In this document: piece by piece, positions 53,001 through 62,000 of the stretch | Layout: every line of letters begins with the position of its first letter | Numbering within the stretch: position 1 is the first letter of the stretch | DNA from: Haematobia irritans | Taxonomy: Eukaryota; Arthropoda; Insecta; Diptera; Muscidae | Assembly: GCF_050003625.1 (NCBI RefSeq) | Contig: NC_134397.1 | Location: 72,085,551-72,149,550 of the forward strand | DNA: 64,000 nucleotides | Reading direction: 5' to 3' | Translations under genes and position numbers: made by a program | Notes under the pieces: generated by a model | Seen by the model: only the letters and a program-made list of their open reading frames with translations | Told to the model about the DNA's origin: nothing | The model's database searches: none

Positions 53001-56000
53001 TTTTATTTCTATAGAAAATTTTGTCAAAATTTTATTTCTATAGAGAATTCTGTCAAATTTTTTATAGAAAATTGTGTGAAATTTTTATAGCAAATTTTGT
53101 CCCATTTTGATTTCTATAGAAAATTTTGTCAAAATTTTATTTCTACAGGAAATTTTGTCAAAAATTACTTTCTATAGAAAATTTTGACAAATTTTTATTT
53201 CAATAGAAAATTTTGTCAAAATTTTATTTCTAAAGAAAATTTTGTCAAAATTTTATTTCTGTAGCAAATGTTGTCAAAATTTTTATTTCGATAGTATATT
53301 TGTCAAAATTTTATTTCTATAAGAAATTTTGTCAAAATTTTATTTCTATAGGAAATTTTGTCAAAATTTTATTTCTATAGCAAATTTTATTTCTACAGAA
53401 AATTTTGTCAACATTTTATTTCTGTAGAAAATTTTGTTAAAAATTTATTTCTACAGGAAATTTTGTCAAAAATTAATTTCTATAGAAAATTTTGTCAAAT
53501 TTTTATTTCAATAGAAAATGTTGTCAAAATTTTATTTCTGTAGTAAATGTTGTCAAAATTTTATTTCTATAGAAAATTTTGTCAAAATTTTATTTCTATA
53601 AGAAATTTTGTCAAAATTTTATTTTTATGGAAAATTTTGTGAAATTTTTATTTCAATAGAAAATTTTGTCAAATTTGTATTTCAATAGCAAATTTTGTCT
53701 TAATTTGATTTCTATAGAAAATTTTTTTCAATTTTTTTTTCTATAGGAAATTTTTATTTCTATAGCAAATTTTGTCAAAATTCTTTCTCTATAGCAAATT
53801 TTGTCAAAATTTTATTTCTAAAGAAAATTTTGTCAAAATTTTATTTCCAAAGAAAATTTTGTCAAAATTTTATTTTTATAGGAAATTTTGTCAAAATTTT
53901 ATTTCTATAGAAAATTTTGTCAAAATTTACATACACAGAAAGTTTTTGGAAAATTTTATTTCAATAGAAAATTTTGCTAAAATTTTATTTCTACATTTTT
54001 TTGTTGTTGTGTAACTTCACTCACTATCCTAAAAAACACCTTCCACAACTTTCCTCGTATAGCAAAAATTTCATGCAATACAAGACAAGACAATTTCTGT
54101 GGTTCCATGGATGACACATTTCGCATTTCTTTGCAGTTTATTATGATTGCCAATGACATTGACATATACACATCTGTCATCAGCGATATCACAAACATTA
54201 ATGCCCCTCTATCATCACAAGCAACATAGGCTACGGAAACATGTATGGTTGCCTTGCGATTTCTAAAACTGTTCGTCATGAATCATTTGGTATCCGCCTA
54301 AAATGTAGCCAATGCAGCAGTGAGAACCCATTGTGCAGTCGTAACACAAAACTGTGAGGTTGTCGGCGGTTTACTTAATAGAAATTCTGTTTTTCCCCCA
54401 TTCAAATGGGTTAATCTATTTTTGTGCGAATCTGCGGCATCTTTTTTTGAAATCTTTATAATTTGCTGTGTTGCGTTTTTTTTTTTTTGATTTTGTTTTT
54501 CTTCCTCCCATTGAGATTGTCAATGATTTTTCGAAACATGCACATTCTCATGTGTACTTACCCAATTTGGCGATAGAATTGAGTTCGTTGTCACAACCAG
54601 CCGGCCGGCAAACACCGTTGATGCATTTGTCGAATGTGTCAAAGGAGCATGTGGTGCCATCAATGACTGTCTGGGCAAGACGGAAATAGCCAGTGTTAGG
54701 ACTTTCACCGCGACAATATAAATTGCATTTGTCCCTCGATGATACTGGAATGAAATGTTGACAATAATGAAACGAAATAAACAAATTATTATTAATTACA
54801 AGAAAAATTGAATATGTTTGCAAAAAAAAAAAAAAAAAAACTATATAATGATAATAATCTCAGAAAAGTCGCTTTATGAATTCTGAGAATTCTATTAAAG
54901 TGGGTCAAAGCTGATATAAAAAACAAATTAAAAAAATATATTTTTTTGTTTTATAATTGTATAAGTTATCTTTAAATCTTAGATGTAACATTAGGGTTAC
55001 AAATTTAATAAATTTTATTTTAGTTATAATTTTAGTTCTTAATGCTTAAAAATGCATTTTAAATTAAATTTAATTTTGACATAATTTAAATGTTAACAAA
55101 AAAAATTAATAGTAAATTTTATTTCACATTTAATTAATTTTATTTTAGTTATAACTTTATTTTTTTATGAAAGTAATAATTTTAAATGTAATTTAATTTT
55201 AATTTTAACCTAATTTAAATATTAGTTCCCATTAATTTAATAAAGTTATTATTAATTAAATGTTAATAATAATTTTAAATTTTAATAATAATTTTAATTT
55301 CATATTTAATTAATTTTATTTTAGTTATAACTTTAATTTGTATCTAAAGGTGAGTACTATGTTCGGTTTTTTCGCCAAAACACGAAATTAAAAGTACAAA
55401 TATATTTATGAAAACGATTATATTTTGATCGAGTCTTGCCAAATAATGGATGGAAAAGATCCAGGGAATTGATTGCAAATAATTTTATATTTCTAAATTA
55501 GTTATTTAAAAAAAAGTAACCGTGAAAACAAGCTGGTTTTCAGCTTGAAAACTGAACATAGTACTCAGCTTAAGTCATAATTTAAATGTAATTTAATTTT
55601 AATTTTAATATAATTTAAATTTTAATTTCTAGTTTAATTAATTTAATTTTAGTTATAGTTTTAATTCTTATTTATGTAAGAATTTTAAATTCAATGAAGA
55701 TTCAATTTTAATTTCCCGTTAAATTAATATTTTTATGATAGCCTGATATCAATGCAGGCTGGTTTAATGTCCAAATCGTTTAACTTACATATTATTACAA
55801 TATTTATTCTTCTTGTCCAATAATCTCGAATAAATATTGTAATAATATGAAATTTATATTGTTTTAGTAATAAGTTCAATTCTTATTTAAATAAGGGCTT
55901 TTAAATTTAATTAAATTTAAATTTTAGCCTAATTTAAATTTTAATAGTAACTTTAATTTTAATATCAAATTTAATTGAATTTATTTTAGTTGTAATTTTT

Positions 56001-59000
56001 ATTTAAGTAAGAATTTTAGATTAATTTTAATTTTAACTCAATTTACATTTTAATAGAAATTTTATTTTTAATTTCCAGTTTAATTAATTTTATTTTAGTT
56101 ATAAATTCAATTCTTATTTAAGTAAGGGCTTTTAAATTGAATTAAATTTTCATTTTAGCCTAATTTAAATTTTAATAATAACTTAAATTTAAATTTTAAA
56201 ATCAAATTTAATTAAATTTATTTTAGTTGTAATTTCAATTTTTATTTAAGTAAGAATTTTAAATTAATTTAAATTTAAATTTTAAATTAATTTTAATTTA
56301 AATTTTAATAGAAATTTTAATTTCAATTTCAAATTTAATTAATTATGTTTTAGTTATAATATAAATTATTTTCTAAGGAATTTAAATTTTATATAATTTT
56401 AATTTTATATTCAAGTTAAATTAATTTTATTTTTAACAAAAATAATTATGTTTTAGTTATAATTTTAATTATTTTCTAAGGAACATAAATTTTTTATAAT
56501 TTTAATTTTATATTCAAGTATAATTAATTTTATTTTTGTTAAAAATAAAATTAATTAAGAAATTAAAATTTAATTTTAAATTCAATTATTATAGAAATTT
56601 TAGTATAATTTTTGCGTATTATAATTATACAAGTTCTCTTTAAGTCTTAGATCTAACATTAGGTTTACAAATTTAATAAATTTTATTTTAGCTATAATTT
56701 TAGTTGTTATTTAAGAAAGCATATTAAACTAAATTTTAACCCAATTGAAATTTTAATTTCAAGTTTAATTAATTTAATTTTGTAGTAAGAATTTTAAATT
56801 TAATTAAGATTCAATTTTAATTTCCAGTTTAATTAGTTTTATTGTAGTTATAAGTTCAATTCTTATTTAAGTAAGTGTTTTTATATTTAATTAAATTTTC
56901 ATCTTAGCCTAATTTAAATTTTAATAGTAACTTAAATTTTAATTAGAAAATCAAACTTAATTAAATTTATTTTAGTTGTAATTTCAATTTTTATTTAAGT
57001 AAGAATTTTAAATTAATTTTAATTTTAGCTCAATTTAAATTTTAATAGAAATTTTAATTTCAATTTCAAATTTAATTAATTATGTTTTAGTTATAATTTT
57101 AATTATTTTCTAAGGAATTTAATTTTTTTAATTTTAATTTTATATTCAAGTTTAATTAATTTTGTTTAAATTAATTAAAAAATTAAAATTTAATTTAATT
57201 TCTTTTTCATTTATTATAGAAATTTTTGAATAATTTTTCCGTATTATAATTATACGAGTTCTCTTTAAACTTAGATGTAACATTAGGATTACAAAATTTA
57301 TAAATGTTATTTTAGCTATAATTTTAGTTGTTATTTAAGAAAGCAAATAAAATTAAATTTTAACCTAATTGATATTTTAATTTCAAGTTTAATTAATTTA
57401 ATTTTATAGTAAGAATTTTAAATTTAAATAAGATTCAATTTTAATGTTCATTTTAATTAATTTTATTTTAGTTATAAGTTCAATTCTTATTTAAGTAAGT
57501 TTTTTTTATATTTAATTAAATTTTCATCTTAGCCTAATTTAAATTTTAATAGTAACTTAAATTTTAATTTGAAAATCAAATTTAATTAAATTTATTTTAG
57601 TTGTAATTTCAATTTTTATTTAAGTAAGAATTTTAAATAAATTTTAATTTTAGCTCAATTTAAATTTTAATAGAAATTTTAATTTCAATTTCAAATTTAA
57701 TTAATTATGTTTTAGTTATAATTTTAATTATTTTCTAAGGAATTTAATTTTTTCTAATTTTAATTTTATATTCAAGTTTAATTAATTTTGTTTAAATTAA
57801 TTAAGAAATTAAAATTTAATTTAATTTCAATTATTACAGAAATTTTTGAATAATTTTTGGGTATTATAATTATGCAAGTTCTCTTTAAAATTAGATGTAA
57901 CATTAGGATTACAAATTTAATAAATTTTATTTTAGCTATAATTTTAGTTGTTATTTAAGAAAGCATATTAAATTAAATTTTAACCTAATTGAAATTTTAA
58001 TTTAAAGTCTAATTAATTTTATTTTATAGTAAGAATTTTAAAATTAATTAAGATTCAATTTTAATTTCCAGTTTAATTAGTTTTATTGTAGTTATAAGTT
58101 CAATTCTTATTTATTTAAGGATTTTAAATTTAATTAAATTTTAGTTTAGCCTATTTTAAATGTTGATAGTAACTTTAATTTTAACCAAGTTTAATTAAAT
58201 ATATTTTAGTTGTAATTTTAATTTCTATTCAAGTAAAATTTGTAAATTATTTTTTAATTTTAACTCCCCAGCAAAACAAGCGTCGCCAAAAAGTAATGAA
58301 AATGTTCTTTTTGGATCCGGAAGTGGTGCAAAATTGATGCAGAAGCGATGAATTTGACATGGGCTTGTCATAGGACGGAAGTCCTCCATTTCAACAGCCG
58401 TTGCACTGAATTTGCATCACTTCTTTAGGTGTGATCCGAATTCAATGTTTTGGGTGTAAATTAAAAAATTCTGTGATATTTTGTCAAATAAATATTTTTT
58501 TAAAATTTTTTATAATTTTTAATGGATTCTAACGTTTGTCGGAATCGTTTGAATTCAAATATTTTCAAAAATTCACGATTTTTTCAGATTGGATTTAGCA
58601 TTTTTTCGACAAAATTTAAACGATTTGTACGATTTTATGAATTCTTACTCTGGTTTTAACCTATTTGAAATAAAAAAGTTAAAATTACCCATTAAAAGTA
58701 TGAAAAACCCAGTTATAAAAAAATTGAATTGAAAGAACTTCCTGGGTAGTTAAGATAAAGAACATCATTGGGAGTGCATCTTCTGGAAGTGCTTTTAAAG
58801 TTGTGCCTTTGGTAGAACTTCCAAATTTTTTTGCTGGGTCAGTTTTAATTTTAATAGAATTTTAATTTTAATTCCAAGTTTAATTAATTCTATTTTAGTT
58901 ATAATTTTAATTCTTTTGTAAGGAATTGAACCTTTATTTTTTCCTTTTTTTGATATTCAAGTTTAAATAATTTTATTTTTGTTTTAAATAAGATTATTTA

Positions 59001-62000
59001 AGAATTTCAAATTTATTTTAATTTCCAGTTTGAATAATTTTAAGAACTATGAATTTTAAATTTTATTTAATTTTAATTTTATATTCAAGTTTAATTTTCT
59101 TTTTATTACAACTAAAATAAATTAAGAATATCAAATTTAATTTAAATTTAATTATTTTTTAATTTTAGTAGTAATTTTAATTTTAACATTTTTTCTTATT
59201 ATTATTTCAATACGTCTCTTCAAGACACTACAATGTTTTCCTGCACAAAGACAGCAATGGTTCCGAAGGACTTTATTATTGTGTAATTATAAATACATTA
59301 TTCAAAAAAAAAAAAAATAAATAAATAAATAAATAAATAAAATATAATGTTTATTTTAACTTTCTTAAATTTTTATTAAGATAAGATAAATAAAAATTTT
59401 CATATTATAATTGTACAAGTTCTTTTTAAATTTTAGATGTAACAGTAAGGTTACAAATTCAATTAATTGTATTTTAGTTGTCATTTTAATTCCAAGTAAA
59501 AATGATGATTTTTAATTTAATTTTTATTTTAGATTTAATTTTAATTTAATTTTTACTTTTACCTTTAATTTAATTTAAATTTACACTTAAATTTAAACAA
59601 TAATTTTTATTTCAATTTTAGTTTTAAATTTAGTTTAATTTTAGTTTCAATTTTATTTATTTATTTTATTATTATTTTTTTTTTTGATTAGGTTAGGTAT
59701 AGTGGCAGTCCGATATTTCAGGCTCAGTTAGATTATTTAGTCCATTGTGACTAGAGGTGTGCACGTGAGTAATATGTTACTCACGCTCATGCATACTCAC
59801 GACGGAAAAATCTTACTCACGCACACTACCAAACGATATTGTTTGGTAGGACTCACGCACACTCACGAAAAAAAAATGTGTACTACCGCACATTCACGCA
59901 CGACATGTTGTGACTCACGGAAAATACAGTGACTCACGAAAAATATCGTGATTCACGAATAATTTTATGACTAATTTTCTTTAGGGACGTATTTGAAAAC
60001 ATGAGCATGATTAAAATCGACAGCGTTATTCAACTCTTAACATCCCAGGTGTCACTAAAATTGTAAATGAATTCATTTTATGTCCGCGGGCGGGATTTTT
60101 TCGTGAGCGTATTTTTCCGAAATTCGTTACTCACGCACACTCACGAAGAAATTATTTTCGTGACTCACGCTCATGCACGACTTATGGTTTGTTAATCACG
60201 CACACTCACGCCGTAACCATCAGTGTGACTCAAGACTCACGCGTGAGTCACGTAATTTTTCGTGATTCACAATAATTTCGTGTCACACGCACACCTCTAA
60301 TTGTGACACCACAGTGACAAACTCCACTCCTATCACTGAGTGCTGCCTGATTTCATGTTTAGCTCAATCAAAAGGGACCACCTTTTTATAGCCGAGAGAA
60401 TCTTTAAAACATTCAGAAATGTCACCAGCATTACTGAGAGGGGTTAATACACCGCTGAAAGACTTTTTGGTGTTCGTTTGAAACCCACGACCCTGGGTAT
60501 GCCATGCTTAACCATAGTTTTAATTTTAATAGTAAATTTAATTTTGATTAAATGTAAATTTCCATTTTTAATTTAAGATTTTAATTTTATTTCATTAATT
60601 TTGATTTTGATTTTAATTTTAGTTTTAATTAAAAATTTTAGATAATAAATTAAAATTTTAATTTTAATAGTACTTTTAATTTTAATTAAATTTAAATTTT
60701 ATTTAAAACATATAAATATAAATTTAATTATAGCATTAACTTTAATGTTAATTTTATTTTAAAAGTTCAATTTAAAACAAAAATCGAAAAACTTACATCC
60801 ATATTTCGGTATCCATTTGGTATCTGGTGATATGCCACGAATTCCAAAACGTCGTCCATTCATTTGATAACACTGTTGCTCTCGCGCATCCATCGAACCC
60901 GGAGGACAATTTTGTGTATTGCATGAACGATACTTCTTGTGAGCGCCTTTACAATATTTTCCACCATATTTCGCCGCAGGATTATCACATTTCCTTTGAC
61001 TCTCTTGTACACCACCACCACACGATAAACTACAAGGACTCCATGGGCTCCAAGCACCCCAACCACCGTTAATAGGTTCATGGGGATAACCATCACGTGG
61101 TACACATTCTCCCTTCATACACCAATCGCGATTACCATTGCAAGGTGTACCATCGGCCCAAGGTAATTGGCTGGAACGACAGTTCACATTGCTATAATGC
61201 GATTTACACCACAAACGTTTGCAGTCGGCTTCGTGTGAACAAAAAACTGATTCATTGCCATGGATTAGTTTACATTGTTGATCCAGAGAATAGATTTCAC
61301 CGGGTTGGCGGGTATTATAGTTGACCATATAATTTGTGGGTGTATCTTCGAGACAAGAGATATCATGTTTTCTAGGGGAAACCAAAAGAAAAAATCACAA
61401 TTGGAAAAATATTAAAAACACAATTGGAAAAATATTTTTCTAAGGGAAAGTAAAAAAGAAACACATATGAAAATATATTTTTGTTTTTTGAAAAATTTGT
61501 ATGAAAAACAAAGCATGACCCCTAAAGAAGGGAAAAGAAACAAAACTCACTCAAAAAATTCCGAAACATAATGCCTTGAACATTCGGACCATGACCATGG
61601 GTGAATATCTTTCTCCATAACACTGGACATAATGTGACGATTTTTCCTAACTCCTGCCCTGTGGAATTGCTTGCATCGGTAGTCATCATCATGGGGCATA
61701 TTTAAACTAAATTAAATAAAATGCAATTGTTATTATTGTACTTTGCTCTTAAAAACCTATTTCTGTTTCAATTGCGAAATTGATTTATTCAATTAATTTT
61801 TTAATTGAATTGGTGATATATTTTGTCTACGTATGAAGCAGGACTTTTTACTTAATTTTTCTTTAATTTTTTGACTTACATATGACCCAATTCATGGGCT
61901 ATGGTAAATGCCGCTGGGAGTCCATTATCCTGTACAATCGAACATGATTTCTTGCGACACACTGTTCCCAGCTCTGCAAGACCTAATGTATCACATTTGG

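Larger units (their letters stand above)
54960..60790. repeat. Degenerate AT-rich satellite with about 620-bp higher-order unit
   Basis: Words such as TTTTAATTTTAATTT and TTTAGTTATAATTTTAATT throughout. A landmark AGATGTAACATTAGG recurs at about 54981, 56647, 57272, 57892 and 59433; the middle copies are 620-625 bp apart. Interrupted by MITEs at 55346 and 58267 and a SINE/hAT nest at 59686-60513. Confidence 0.85.

Noticed and set aside
49130..54000. CRISPR-like array
   Set aside because: Repeats are directly adjacent, without unique spacers, in a eukaryotic intron.
49228..54014. Several 60-150 codon frames reading [21 protein letters not shown] text
   Set aside because: Translations of the 29-bp minisatellite; the same text appears in every array and orientation.
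59690..59700. TTAGG-type telomeric repeat
   Set aside because: Only two units and part of the SINE tail (CCTAACCTAA), seen at all SINE copies; flies also lack TTAGG telomeres.
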